A stretch of 60,207 bases of DNA from an uncultured Bacteroides sp. (GCA_902388495.1 CABMPP010000024.1:1-60207); one strand, 5' to 3'; counted from the stretch's first letter, positions 1 through 9,270 are shown. The notes: generated by a model not told the origin, from the letters alone. Numbers and translations: made by a program.

Positions 1-72
1 CGGGCACCTCCCCTTTCAGGCGGAGGAGTTTGAGATACACTTGTTATCACACGCCGCTAAATTATCATTTAA
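1..72 (-). repeat. Dispersed palindromic repeat, copy R1 (half, cut by window edge)
   Basis: Starts with the arm CGGGCACCTCCCCTTTCAGG and runs through the flank ending CTAAATTATCATTT. It is the reverse complement of the last 66-70 bases of the window with one mismatch. Only one arm and its flank are present; the rest must lie outside the window. It ends about 35 bases before the pectate lyase start codon. Confidence 0.9.
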
Positions 73-106
73 CTGCTGATTCGCATTACTTATACATTAA
101 TACATT

Positions 107-1483
107 ATGAAGAACTTCTTTTTTGCCGCCTGCTTGCTCTTAGCGGCTACTTACACGCAAGCGCAACAAATCGCCTTTCCCGGTGCCGAGGGATATGGCA
201 AGTATACAACCGGTGGACGCGGCGGGCGCGTACTGACCGTCACCAACCTGAACGATAGCGGCGAAGGCAGCTTTCGCAATGCCGTGGAGCAAACTGGCCC
301 CCGCATCGTAGTCTTTGCCGTAGACGGGACTATCGAACTGAAATCCCCGCTTCGCATCAACAACGACAGCATCACCATTGCCGGGCAGTCGGCTCCGGGC
401 GACGGCATCTGCCTGAAGGATTATCCGCTGGTGGTGAATGCCAGCAATGTCATCGTCCGCTACCTGCGTGTGCGGGTGGGCGACCGTCATCACCTGGACA
501 GCGACGGACTGGGCGGCGGACGCTACGGTCAGAAGAATGTCATCCTCGACCACCTTTCCGTCAGTTGGAGTATCGACGAGTGCCTCTCTATCTACAAGAC
601 GGAAAATCTGACCGTGCAGTGGTGCCTGGTTGCCCATAGCCTGAATACCTCCGTACATACCAAAGGCAGCCACGGCTTCGGCGGCATTTGGGGCGGGTAT
701 AAGGCGACGTTCCATCACAACCTGCTGGCGAATCATGCCAGCCGCAACCCTCGTTTCTCGTCCGTGGATGGAACGAAGTGGGTGGACTACCGTAACAATG
801 TAGTCTACAACTGGGGCTTCAAGACGGCTTACGGCGGCGGGCATCACGGTGAGATCAATATGGTGAACAATTATTATAAGCCCGGTCCTGCCTCCGAGCA
901 TCACCGCCTGCTCGATGTGGCGGAGGATGGCACGGGACGCTATTATGTGGCGGGCAATATGATGGAAGGCGATGATGCCGTGACGCGCGATAACCGCAAC
1001 GCTGTGAAAGACTGTGCCGGCAAGTGCTATGTGCCCGGCAGGAAGAGTGCCGGTGCCGATTCCGGCATTTCTCCCGAGGCTGTGCCTACGCCGGGCGAGG
1101 CATGTACCTCCTGCCTGGTAGATGCTCCGTTTCCTTACGAACCGATTGCGGAAGACACGCCTGAAGTAGCCTATCGGCGGGTGTTGAAGTCTGTAGGTTG
1201 CAGCTTCTCGCCAGATGCTTACGACCGCGAAGTATTGCGCCAAGTGAAGAAGGGGATAGGCACTTCCGGAAAGAACGGTATCATCAATTCACAGGAAGAT
1301 GTAGGCGGATGGCCTGTTTTGAAAGCAAAGAAGGCTCCCAAGGATAGTGATGGCGATGGCATGCCCGATGCATGGGAACGCCGTCACGGACTGAATCCGC
1401 TGGATGGCGGGGATGCAAGTGCCTATACTTTGGATAAAAGGTATACTAATATTGAGATCTATCTGAATAGTTTAGTTCGTTAA
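107..1483 (+). CDS. Secreted pectate lyase, polysaccharide lyase family 1
   Basis: 458-aa secreted protein with a signal peptide of about 20 residues ending in TQAQ. The start of the mature protein, AFPGAEGYGKYTTGGRGG, is typical of Bacteroidetes PL1-type pectate lyases. A right-handed parallel beta-helix is suggested by repeated short N/V/I-rich turns at residues 90-270, including VILDHLSVSWSIDE and the conserved Arg-containing ASRNPRF near residue 220. By family these enzymes cleave homogalacturonan by beta-elimination with Ca2+. The C-terminus (about residues 412-440) carries a DSDGDGMPDAWE motif, a thrombospondin-3-like calcium-binding segment common in Bacteroidetes PL1 proteins. The gene lies between repeat copies R1 and R2, and its TAA stop is at the very edge of R2. 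Pectate specificity is inferred from the family. Confidence 0.9.
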   Translation: MKNFFFAACLLLAATYTQAQQIAFPGAEGYGKYTTGGRGGRVLTVTNLNDSGEGSFRNAVEQTGPRIVVFAVDGTIELKSPLRINNDSITIAGQSAPGDGICLKDYPLVVNASNVIVRYLRVRVGDRHHLDSDGLGGGRYGQKNVILDHLSVSWSIDECLSIYKTENLTVQWCLVAHSLNTSVHTKGSHGFGGIWGGYKATFHHNLLANHASRNPRFSSVDGTKWVDYRNNVVYNWGFKTAYGGGHHGEINMVNNYYKPGPASEHHRLLDVAEDGTGRYYVAGNMMEGDDAVTRDNRNAVKDCAGKCYVPGRKSAGADSGISPEAVPTPGEACTSCLVDAPFPYEPIAEDTPEVAYRRVLKSVGCSFSPDAYDREVLRQVKKGIGTSGKNGIINSQEDVGGWPVLKAKKAPKDSDGDGMPDAWERRHGLNPLDGGDASAYTLDKRYTNIEIYLNSLVR

Positions 1484-1690
1484 ATGGAAATTTACCAGCG
1501 TATCTTAAATTCCTCCGCCTGAAAGGGGAGGTGCCCGTAGGGCGGAGGGGTTTTACATCCGATGGGACTTGCACACAGTTACTTTCTATTTATGTAAGAC
1601 CCCTCCGCCCGCAAGCGGGCACCTCCCCTTTCAGGCGGAGGAGTTTGAGATACACTTGTTATCACACGCCCCTAAATTATCATTTCTCTT
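1484..1690 (-). repeat. Dispersed palindromic repeat, copy R2 (full length, reverse orientation)
   Basis: Two inverted arms, CCTCCGCCTGAAAGGGGAGG at about 1512 and its complement ending near 1642, enclose a roughly 80-base centre. Conserved flanks run out to ATGGAAATTTACC on the left and CTAAATTATCATTT on the right. It is the reverse complement of copy R4 through arms, centre and flanks. The left end begins directly after the TAA stop of the pectate lyase gene. Short ORFs across it are repeat-derived and not believable genes. Confidence 0.9.
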
Positions 1691-1735
1691 ATCATTTCCG
1701 CCAAACCAAACAGACTGCGGTTTGCAACGAAACGC

Positions 1736-1743
1736 TATCTTTG
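1736..1743 (+). promoter_or_regulatory. Bacteroidales -7 box (TATCTTTG)
   Basis: TATCTTTG fits the TAnnTTTG -7 consensus of the Bacteroidales primary sigma factor. It is 47 bases before the ATG at 1790. A TTTG at 1721 is closer than the usual -33 spacing, so only the -7 box is convincing. Confidence 0.5.
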
Positions 1744-1789
1744 TGCCCGAACACAACGATGAATCTTAATCAAATATATTATAGATACC

Positions 1790-3940
1790 ATGAACAAACT
1801 GTTTTATTCTTTGCTTGCCGTCGCTTTGGCGGCTTGTGGTTCGGAGAAACAAGCCCCGACGATAGACCGCGAGGCGCTGTTGACACGCAACAATCCCCAA
1901 GTCTCCGCCTTCGATTCGCTGGCATCCCTCTCCGTGGGCAATGGCGAGTTTGCCTTTACGGTAGATGCTACCGGCCTTCAGACCTTTCCCGAAATGTATT
2001 CCAAAGGTGTGCCCCTGGGCACGCAGAGCCAGTGGGGATGGCATAGCTTCGGCAACCCCAACCATTATAAACCCGAAGAATATCTGAAAGAGTACGACTT
2101 CGGACGCGGACACAAGGAACTCTATGCCTGCCAGTTCAAGGAAGACGGCCGCCAGAAAGAGGCTGCCAACTGGTTCCGCACGAACCCGCACCGCCTGCAC
2201 CTGGGCATCATCGGACTGGAACTGGGCGAAGGCGTGAAAGCTGCCGATATCACCGACATCCGTCAGACCCTCGACTTGATGAAAGGACAAATCACCAGTC
2301 ACTTCAGCCTGAATGGACAGGCGTTTGATGTGCAGACCGTCTGTCATCCGTCGCTCGATATGATTTCCACCAGCGTCACCAGCCCCGCACATGCAGGCAT
2401 AAATCTTCGCTTCCCTTATCCTACAGGTGCGCATGCCGATGATGCCTGCAACTGGGATGCCAACGACCGGCACACTACAGAGATCGTCCGCCAGGATGCC
2501 CAAAGTGCTCTGCTGAAGCGCACGCTGGACGAAACCGTCTACTACGTTACGCTTCGTTGGGAAGGTAAAGCCGCCCTGGCGGAGAAGTCGAAGAACTACC
2601 TCGTGCTGACTCCCGAGGAGGATGTGCTGACTCTGTCTTGCCGCTTCACCCCGGACTTCGAGGGAAGTGTGGCCGAGAGTAAACCGGCTATTTATACCGG
2701 TGACAAACCGTTGCCTTTGTATGCCGAGACCGCCGACGCCAGTGCTGCTTACTGGACCGACTTCTGGAAGAACGGTGCCGCCGTCGACTTCTCTCATTGC
2801 ACCGACCCGCGTGCCCCGGAGTTGGAACGTCGCGTCGTACTGAGCCAATACCTCCTTGCCATCCAGTCCGCCGGCAGCACGCCTCCGCAGGAAACGGGGC
2901 TGACGTATAACTCCTGGTTCGGCAAGTTCCACCTCGAAATGATCTGGTGGCATCAGTCCTGGCAAGCTCTTTGGGGACACGAAAATCTGCTGGACCGCAC
3001 GCTGGGCTGGTACGAAACCGTGGAACCCACGGCCCGCGAAATAGCCCGCCGCCAAGGCTTCGACGGTGTACGCTGGATGAAGATGACCGATCCTAGCGGT
3101 GTGGAAGCACCTTCCAACGTAGGCAGTTTCCTCATCTGGCAGCAACCGCACTTCATCTATCTGGCAGAACTCGTTTACCGTGCCAATCCGTCGGATGAAG
3201 TCATCCGGAAATACAACCACCTGGTGCAGGAGACGGCCAAGTTTATGTACTCCTTTGCCACTTACGACGAGCTGCACGGCCGCTTCATCCTGAAAGGCGC
3301 CATCCCCGCACAAGAAACGCTGCGTGCTGCCACCACCATCAACCCGCCCTTCGAACTCTCTTACTGGCACTTTGCCATGCAGACCGCCCAGAAGTGGCGC
3401 GAGCGTGCCGGCGAGAAGCGCAACCTGGAATGGGACGAAATGATAGACAAACTCTCTCCGCTGGCCTACAACGAAGACAGCCTTTATCTGGCTTCGGAAG
3501 ATGCCGTAGATACTTACCGGGACATCCGTTTCACCAGCGACCACATGGCCGTGCTTGGTTCCGTGGGCATCTTGCCGATGAATAAGCTCATCCGTGCCGA
3601 CTATATGAAGAATACCCTGCACTGGATTTGGGACAACTGGAACTGGGGCAAGACCTGGGGCTGGGATTACCCCATGACCGCCATGAACGCCGCTCGCCTG
3701 GGAGAACCGGAGAAGGCCGTAGGCGCCCTGCTGATGGATAAGCGTACCAACACCTATCTGCTGAACGGCCACAACTACCAGGACGGACGCCTCCGCATCT
3801 ACCTGCCCGGCAACGGCGGATTGCTGACGGCCATTGCCATGATGTGTGCCGGTTGGGACGGTTGCGATGCTGTGAATCCTGGTTTCCCGAAGGACGGCAC
3901 TTGGGATGTACGTTGGGAGGGGCTGAAGCCGATGCCATAG
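1790..3940 (+). CDS. Six-hairpin (alpha/alpha)6-barrel glycoside hydrolase-like lipoprotein (GH65-like)
   Basis: 716-aa lipoprotein with signal MNKLFYSLLAVALAACGSEK and lipobox Cys16. An N-terminal beta-rich domain (about residues 30-290) is followed by an alpha-helical region rich in aromatic pairs, such as MIWWHQSWQALWGHENLLDR near residue 385 and WIWDNWNWGKTWGWDYPMTA near residue 615. This layout is typical of six-hairpin glycosidases of the GH65/GH95/GH15 type. I cannot assign a CAZy family with certainty. It follows the pectate lyase after repeat R2 and is followed 80 bases later by a second large six-hairpin-like gene, so action on pectin side chains is a reasonable inference from context only. 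The start was chosen for the lipoprotein signal. A long reading frame on the opposite strand is a codon-bias shadow. Confidence 0.75.
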   Translation: MNKLFYSLLAVALAACGSEKQAPTIDREALLTRNNPQVSAFDSLASLSVGNGEFAFTVDATGLQTFPEMYSKGVPLGTQSQWGWHSFGNPNHYKPEEYLKEYDFGRGHKELYACQFKEDGRQKEAANWFRTNPHRLHLGIIGLELGEGVKAADITDIRQTLDLMKGQITSHFSLNGQAFDVQTVCHPSLDMISTSVTSPAHAGINLRFPYPTGAHADDACNWDANDRHTTEIVRQDAQSALLKRTLDETVYYVTLRWEGKAALAEKSKNYLVLTPEEDVLTLSCRFTPDFEGSVAESKPAIYTGDKPLPLYAETADASAAYWTDFWKNGAAVDFSHCTDPRAPELERRVVLSQYLLAIQSAGSTPPQETGLTYNSWFGKFHLEMIWWHQSWQALWGHENLLDRTLGWYETVEPTAREIARRQGFDGVRWMKMTDPSGVEAPSNVGSFLIWQQPHFIYLAELVYRANPSDEVIRKYNHLVQETAKFMYSFATYDELHGRFILKGAIPAQETLRAATTINPPFELSYWHFAMQTAQKWRERAGEKRNLEWDEMIDKLSPLAYNEDSLYLASEDAVDTYRDIRFTSDHMAVLGSVGILPMNKLIRADYMKNTLHWIWDNWNWGKTWGWDYPMTAMNAARLGEPEKAVGALLMDKRTNTYLLNGHNYQDGRLRIYLPGNGGLLTAIAMMCAGWDGCDAVNPGFPKDGTWDVRWEGLKPMP

Positions 3941-4020
3941 GCGGATGCTCTGCGTGTTGTTGGGGCGGATGCTCTGCATCCGTGTTTGTAAACTATTATT
4001 GTATCTTATACTTCGACCTT

Positions 4021-7000
4021 ATGTCAAGACTGACCTTTCTGCTGCTGCTCTCCTTGCTCTGCTGCCCTGCGGCGACTTGGGCACAATACGCCACTTCCTC
4101 GAAAACACAGAAGAAGGCGGGCGATTTGATTGAATCTACTTCCTATAACGACCATAAACGTGGTGCCCCGCGCAGGTTGCAATATCTGCCCGACGGCGAG
4201 GATTTCGTCTGCATCAACGGCCAGAACCGATACACCCGTGCCCTCTACGGCAGTCCCACGGCATGGAGGCTCGAAACCAGCGACCGACCCATCTTTGCCA
4301 CTTATGTGAAGAACGACAGCCGGAACATCCGTTTCCGCCTTCGCCGGCCCGACGGTACAGTCACGCCGCTCGAAGCCACCACCTGGTGCGAGGCACGCTA
4401 TACACCCGGACGGCGCAGCTACTTGTTGCGAGATGCAGCCTGGGGAACGGAGGTACTCTTGAAGATTTCCGTCCTTGCCAGTCCCACGGAAGAAGCGGCC
4501 GTTTGGCAGTTCTCCGCCGAGGGGCTTCCGCCGGGCTGTGTGCTCGAAGCTGTGAACTCGCCCATCCGCCTGAAGAAGCTTTCGCGCAGCGGTGATATGG
4601 GGGCCGACCCTCCCGGTTGCTTCGACCCCGCGGAAGACGGCACGGTGTTGCAGACGTTGGAGTGCGGGCTGCCTTCCGGTACATCTATATATATAGGTAT
4701 AAAGAATAACGTGTTGAAGCAGGTCGATTCCCCGGCCTTGTTCGCCGAATATGAAGACGCTCGCCGTGCCCTTGCTGGTCGCATCCGCATCACGACTCCC
4801 GATCCTTATTTCAATACCCTGGGTGGTGCGCTTGCCGTAGCTGCCGACGGCATTTGGGGGACGGAAGGCGTGTGGCTGCACGGCGCAGTGGGATGGCGCA
4901 TGCCGCTTAGCGGTTGGCGTGCCGCCTATACAGGCGATGCCCTGGGCTGGCACGACCGCGCACGTATGCATTTCGATAACTATGCAGCCAGTCAGGTGAC
5001 CGATGTTCCTTGTACCCGTCCGCATCCGGCTCAGGACTCTGCACTTGCCCTTGCGCGTTCCGTCAAGGAGTGGGGCACGCCGCAGTACAGCAACGGTTAC
5101 ATCTGCCGCAATCCCCGTCGCAACGACCAGATGCATCATTATGACATGAACCTCTGCTACATCGACGAGCTCCTCTGGCACTTCAACTGGACGGGCGACC
5201 TCGACTATGCCCGCCGCCTCTGGCCTTTGCTCACCCTGCACCTTGCTTGGGAGAAGCGCAACTTCGATCCCGATAATGACGGACTATACGATGCATACGC
5301 CTGCATCTGGGCGAGCGATGCGCTGTATTATAACAGCGGTGCCGTCACTCACAGCTCCGCCTATAACTATCGTGCCAACCGTCTGGCTGCGCTGATTGCC
5401 GAGAAGATTGGCGAAGATCCTGCGCCTTACCGGGCGGAAGCCGACCGGATATTGCAGGCACTCAACAGCCGTCTTTGGTTGCCCGAAAAGGGGCATTGGG
5501 CGGAGTTTCAGGACTTCATGGGACATAAGCGGTTGCATGAATCCGCTGCCGTATGGACTATTTATCATGCACTGGACAGCGATGTGGCCGATCCTTTCCA
5601 GGCATATCTTGCCACGCGCTATGTGGATAGAGAGATACCGCATATTCCGGTGGTGGTTTCTGCTGATACTACTTCCGAAGCCGCTGCTCCTGCTGCCGAA
5701 GATGTTTCTGCTTCTGTCGGAACTTCTTCTTCCGAAGCCGCTGCCGCCATCAATGCCGGCGGCTACGCCACCGTGTCTACCACCAACTGGTTGCCCTATT
5801 CCTGGAGCATCAACAACGTCGCTTTTGCCGAAGTGATGCACACCGCCCTTGCCTATTTCCAGGCAGGTCGTCCCGATGCCGGCTTCAAACTGCTGAAAAG
5901 CTCCATCCTCGATGGTATGTATTTGGGCGAAAGCCCCGGTAACTTCGGACAAATCAGCTTCTACGATGCCGCCCGCGGAGAGTGTTACCGCGACTTCGGC
6001 GATCCCATCGGAGTAGCTTCCCGCGTTCTCATCCAAGGTCTCTACGGCATCCTGCCCGATGCTCTGAACGGTCGTCTGCTGCTTCGCCCCGGCTTCCCGG
6101 AGGATTGGAAATATGCTTCGCTGCATACGCCGGATATCGACTTTGATTTCAAGGCTGGTGCTGCTGTCTCGGGTGCTTCTGCTACTGATGCTACTTTTGC
6201 CGGTGCTTCTTCTGTTGGTGCTTCTTCTTCTGCAAGCACCGCCGCTGCGCGACGTCTCTCTTCCCGCGATCGTTCGCTTTATACATTTACCCATCGTCTG
6301 CCTGCCGTGCACACGCTGGAATTGCAGTTCCCTGCCCATCGTTCGCAAGTAGCCCGCCTGACGGTGAACGGACACCCCGTTCCCTGGACGCTGGTAGAAC
6401 AGTCAATCGGGCATCCGGTACTTTCCATCTCCATTCCCGCTTCCCCCGGCGAAGAGCAGAACGTCTGTGTAGAGTGGGAGGGCGAGTTGCTCGCTGTTCC
6501 TTCGGCAGAAGATTCTTTCCCGGCTTCCCGCATCCGGCAAGAAGGCCTGGTGAAGTTCGTAGCCATGGAGCAAGGGCAGATGAGGTGGTGGGCACCGTTG
6601 GAACAGCCGCAAACGGAAACTGCTTCAAAGCAGCCTTCTGCTTCTTTTGAGCATGTGGTAACAGATCAATGCCTCCCCATCGCCATGGACGATGCTTTCA
6701 ATGCCAATGTCACCGATATCTTCCGTAACGAATACCTGTCCCCCCGTTCTCCTTATACCACCTTGCAAATACCCGTACAAGGAATCGGCGAGTGGTGTCA
6801 TCCCCTTAAAACAGCCGATATCGACGACTCAGGTCTTCGTTCATCCGTCCGCAACGGCGTGCTCAAAACGAAATTAGGCATCCCATTCCGTACCCCGGCC
6901 GAGGGACGTAACATCGCCTTCACCTCCCTTTGGGACAACTACCCCGATAGCTTGAAAGTCCCATTGAAAGGAAAAGCCTCCCGTGCCTATCTGCTTATGG

Positions 7001-7377
7001 CAGGCAGCACCAACCACATGCAATGCCATATCGATAACGGCATCATCCGCGTTTATTATACCGATGGTTCTTGCGATGCATTACCTTTGGTCAATCCTGA
7101 TAACTGGCCGCCTATCGAGCAAATCTTCTTTGAAGACGGCAAGGCTTTCAACCGTCATGCCCCTTCCCTCTACCGTCTGCGCCTGAAGACCGGGGAGGTG
7201 AGCAATAACTTCGGTGAAGAACTCGGCTTCCCCGGCGTTTCCCGTGAAGTGGACGGCGGAGCAGCCGTTTTGCTGGAAATGCCCTTGGACAACAAGAAGT
7301 CTCTCTCTCATCTTGTCCTCGAAACGCTTTCTAATGAGGTGGTGATAGGGCTGATGGGGATTACGTTGCAACAGTAA
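4021..7377 (+). CDS. Large secreted six-hairpin-like protein, DUF4450-like
   Basis: 1118 aa. The ATG at 4021 was preferred over an upstream in-frame ATG at 3844 because it gives a clear signal peptide (leucine-rich, ending TWAQ) and avoids overlap with the preceding gene. Residues about 30-700 have a beta-sandwich followed by an alpha/alpha-barrel pattern (LLWHFNWTGDLDYARRLWPL near 385; NWLPYSWSINNVAFAEV near 590). Residues about 880-1118 form a separate beta-rich domain containing IGEWCHPLK. Length and motifs recall the Bacteroidetes DUF4450 family found with pectin-degrading genes; that match is from memory. Two Ala/Ser-rich low-complexity stretches (about residues 543-580 and 709-745) interrupt the protein. 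It is probably co-transcribed with the 716-aa gene. Catalytic activity is unproven. Confidence 0.7.
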   Translation: MSRLTFLLLLSLLCCPAATWAQYATSSKTQKKAGDLIESTSYNDHKRGAPRRLQYLPDGEDFVCINGQNRYTRALYGSPTAWRLETSDRPIFATYVKNDSRNIRFRLRRPDGTVTPLEATTWCEARYTPGRRSYLLRDAAWGTEVLLKISVLASPTEEAAVWQFSAEGLPPGCVLEAVNSPIRLKKLSRSGDMGADPPGCFDPAEDGTVLQTLECGLPSGTSIYIGIKNNVLKQVDSPALFAEYEDARRALAGRIRITTPDPYFNTLGGALAVAADGIWGTEGVWLHGAVGWRMPLSGWRAAYTGDALGWHDRARMHFDNYAASQVTDVPCTRPHPAQDSALALARSVKEWGTPQYSNGYICRNPRRNDQMHHYDMNLCYIDELLWHFNWTGDLDYARRLWPLLTLHLAWEKRNFDPDNDGLYDAYACIWASDALYYNSGAVTHSSAYNYRANRLAALIAEKIGEDPAPYRAEADRILQALNSRLWLPEKGHWAEFQDFMGHKRLHESAAVWTIYHALDSDVADPFQAYLATRYVDREIPHIPVVVSADTTSEAAAPAAEDVSASVGTSSSEAAAAINAGGYATVSTTNWLPYSWSINNVAFAEVMHTALAYFQAGRPDAGFKLLKSSILDGMYLGESPGNFGQISFYDAARGECYRDFGDPIGVASRVLIQGLYGILPDALNGRLLLRPGFPEDWKYASLHTPDIDFDFKAGAAVSGASATDATFAGASSVGASSSASTAAARRLSSRDRSLYTFTHRLPAVHTLELQFPAHRSQVARLTVNGHPVPWTLVEQSIGHPVLSISIPASPGEEQNVCVEWEGELLAVPSAEDSFPASRIRQEGLVKFVAMEQGQMRWWAPLEQPQTETASKQPSASFEHVVTDQCLPIAMDDAFNANVTDIFRNEYLSPRSPYTTLQIPVQGIGEWCHPLKTADIDDSGLRSSVRNGVLKTKLGIPFRTPAEGRNIAFTSLWDNYPDSLKVPLKGKASRAYLLMAGSTNHMQCHIDNGIIRVYYTDGSCDALPLVNPDNWPPIEQIFFEDGKAFNRHAPSLYRLRLKTGEVSNNFGEELGFPGVSREVDGGAAVLLEMPLDNKKSLSHLVLETLSNEVVIGLMGITLQQ

Positions 7378-7382
7378 TGGGA

Positions 7383-7441
7383 TTTACAATGTACAATTTG
7401 GCTGCGCTATCATGCCGCACGGCTAAATTGTACATTGTAAA
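7383..7441. terminator. Perfect 17-bp inverted repeat between convergent genes
   Basis: TTTACAATGTACAATTT (7383-7399) is perfectly repeated in reverse complement at 7425-7441 with a 25-base loop. It lies between the stops of the converging DUF4450-like and ammonium transporter genes, so it probably acts as a bidirectional transcription or mRNA-end hairpin. There is no clear U-run. Confidence 0.6.
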
Positions 7442-7453
7442 TTGTACATGCCC

Positions 7454-8782
7454 TTATTTTCCATGATATTCCGCTAACTCCCGGTCGCCCGTATCGGCAA
7501 AGCCATATTGTTCATCATGTTGGCTGAGGTCTAATCCGATTTCTTCGCTCTTGGCCGAAACGCGCATCGGAATCATCTTATTGGTCAGCCAATAAAGTGC
7601 ATAACTCACGATAAAGGTATATGCGCACACTATGACTACGGCCAATATATGAATCAGGAAAACCTTGACATCTCCCGCTATCAGCCCGTTTACAAACACT
7701 CCCGTCATGATTGTACCGAAGATACCTCCTACACCGTGTGTGGGGAATACGTCGAGTGCATCGTCCACGGCAGTATGGTTTTTCCAGTGCACGGCAATGT
7801 TGCAGACCATCGTTGTGAGAAGTGCAATAAAGATACTCTCGCCCACCGTAACGTAGCCTGCCGATGGCGTAATGGCCACCAATCCTACCACTGCCCCGAT
7901 AGCTGCCCCCATGGCCGACGGTTTGCGTCCGCGCAGACAATCGAAGAATATCCACACCAGCATAGCAGTGGCCGATGCCGTATTCGTATTCAGAAACGCC
8001 TTTATGGCAACACCGTCCGCCGCCAGTGAAGAACCGGCATTGAACCCGAACCATCCCAGCCATAACATCGCCGCTCCCAGAATGACGAACGGTATATTGG
8101 CCGGTGCCTGTACCTTTCCGTTTCTTCTACCCAGGAAGAGTGCTCCTGCAAGGGCTGCCACGCCCGATGAGGCATGCACCACGATACCTCCTGCAAAGTC
8201 GATGACTCCCAGTTGGCGTAAGAACCCGTCGGGATGCCACGTCCAGTGTGCCAGCGGGCAATAAACGAAGATGCAGAACAGAATCATGAATACCATATAT
8301 CCCGAGAAACGTACACGCTCGGCAAACGACCCCGTAATCAATGACGGAGTGATAATGGCAAATTTCATCTGAAACAAGGCATAGAGTGCCAAAGGAATGG
8401 TAGGTGCCAGGAAATCGTTCACTTTGGCCCCTACATTATTGAACATGAAGAAGGTTGCCGGATTGCCTATAAAGCTGCCTATATCATCGCCAAATGCGAG
8501 GCTGAATCCAAACACTACCCAAATGACGCTGATAATTCCCATCGCAATGAAGCTTTGCAGAATAGTGGATATTACATTCTTTTTCCCTACCATTCCCCCA
8601 TAAAAGAAAGAGAGTCCCGGCGTCATCATCAGCACGAAAATAGTAGCAGTAATCATCCATGCTACATTTGCTGTGTTCATCTTTTCATCCGGTTCCCAAA
8701 TATCTGCCGTCTCCGGCATAAATACTCCAATCAAACTGATGATGACCATCAAGGACATCATAATAATCCATCTTTTCTTCAT
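7454..8782 (-). CDS. amtB: Ammonium transporter, Amt/MEP/Rh family
   Basis: 442-aa integral inner-membrane protein with about 11 hydrophobic segments. It carries the Amt hallmarks FFYGGMVGKKNVISTILQSF near residue 60 and the signature DFAGGIVVHASSG near residue 195, plus THGVGGIFG near residue 345 containing the second conserved pore His. The first segment (MKKRWIIMMSLMVIISLIGV) is either a signal peptide or an extra helix. It passively conducts ammonium or ammonia into the cytoplasm. No GlnB-type gene lies beside it, although Bacteroidetes often pair one with amtB. The gene is monocistronic, with a probable promoter box about 90 bases upstream. Confidence 0.95.
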   Translation of the reverse strand: MKKRWIIMMSLMVIISLIGVFMPETADIWEPDEKMNTANVAWMITATIFVLMMTPGLSFFYGGMVGKKNVISTILQSFIAMGIISVIWVVFGFSLAFGDDIGSFIGNPATFFMFNNVGAKVNDFLAPTIPLALYALFQMKFAIITPSLITGSFAERVRFSGYMVFMILFCIFVYCPLAHWTWHPDGFLRQLGVIDFAGGIVVHASSGVAALAGALFLGRRNGKVQAPANIPFVILGAAMLWLGWFGFNAGSSLAADGVAIKAFLNTNTASATAMLVWIFFDCLRGRKPSAMGAAIGAVVGLVAITPSAGYVTVGESIFIALLTTMVCNIAVHWKNHTAVDDALDVFPTHGVGGIFGTIMTGVFVNGLIAGDVKVFLIHILAVVIVCAYTFIVSYALYWLTNKMIPMRVSAKSEEIGLDLSQHDEQYGFADTGDRELAEYHGK

Positions 8783-8870
8783 ACTGTTTCTTTGTAGTTG
8801 ATCTTATATTAGTTGTGGTTTCAAAAAGCTACGCTATAGCTTTGTTTAATATCTATTTGTAAAATCAGGT

Positions 8871-8879
8871 GCAAAGATA
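8871..8879 (-). promoter_or_regulatory. Bacteroidales -7 box for the ammonium transporter gene
   Basis: Read on the minus strand this is TATCTTTGC, matching TAnnTTTG, about 90 bases before the amtB start. The rest of 8783-9004 shows no gene. Confidence 0.5.
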
Positions 8880-9004
8880 TAAAACAAATTGGGATAATGA
8901 GTGTGGAAAGTGCGTCTTTTTGCTCGATAATGCGTTGAACGCGTTTCTTTTTGAGGGTGAATGAATGATGGATCGCACTTTATCGTGCATTTGCCTGAAA
9001 AAGA

Positions 9005-9033
9005 AAAAAGCTGTTGTAATACAACAGCTTTTT
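9005..9033 (-). terminator. Intrinsic terminator of the tRNA operon
   Basis: The 8-bp stem GCTGTTGT/ACAACAGC has a 3-base loop and is extended by flanking A and T runs. It lies directly downstream of tRNA-Pro on the minus strand. The symmetric A/T flanks could also make it work in the other direction. Confidence 0.85.
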
Positions 9034-9042
9034 CTTACAATG

Positions 9043-9115
9043 TCGGAATGAGGCGACTCGAACGCCCGACCCCTACGTCCCGAACGTAGTGCGCTACCAA
9101 CTGCGCTACATTCCG
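9043..9115 (-). tRNA. tRNA-Pro (anticodon CGG)
   Basis: The complement folds into a 73-nt cloverleaf. The acceptor stem is CGGAATG/CATTCCG. The anticodon stem is CTACG/CGTAG with loop TTCGGGA, so the anticodon is CGG (codon CCG). The T loop is GTTCGAGTC. The 3' CCA is not encoded. It lies 12 bases downstream of tRNA-Phe and is probably co-transcribed with it. Confidence 0.95.
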
Positions 9116-9127
9116 ATCTCTCGGAAG

Positions 9128-9200
9128 TGGTGTCACCAGGAATCGAACCGGGGACACAAGGATTTTCAGTCCTTTGCTCTACCAACTGAGCTATGACACC
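9128..9200 (-). tRNA. tRNA-Phe (anticodon GAA)
   Basis: The complement gives GGTGTCA/TGACACC as acceptor stem, anticodon stem AAGGA/TCCTT with loop CTGAAAA (anticodon GAA), and T loop GGTTCGATTCC. It is 73 nt without an encoded CCA and is the first gene of the two-tRNA unit. Confidence 0.97.
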
Positions 9201-9270
9201 TTTTTCGTTTGCGGGTGCAAAGATAAAGAGATTTTTTTATAACACAAGGCTTTTTGAGGAAAAATATCTA

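Noticed and set aside
1512..1642. Insertion sequence or transposon
   Set aside because: Inverted arms are present but there is no transposase and no clear target-site duplication; kept as a palindromic repeat.
1531..2046. 171-codon frame on the plus strand
   Set aside because: It starts inside repeat R2 and runs out of frame into the lipoprotein gene at 1790; no signal, domain or homology pattern.
1766..3979. 737-codon frame on the minus strand opposite the six-hairpin gene
   Set aside because: GC-biased codon shadow of a gene with a clear lipoprotein signal and domain motifs; its own translation has no recognisable features.
3844..4020. Upstream in-frame extension of the DUF4450-like gene
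   Set aside because: It overlaps the end of the preceding gene and would bury the clear signal peptide that begins at 4021.
8865..9185. 106-codon minus-strand frame
   Set aside because: It reads through both tRNA genes and their terminator.
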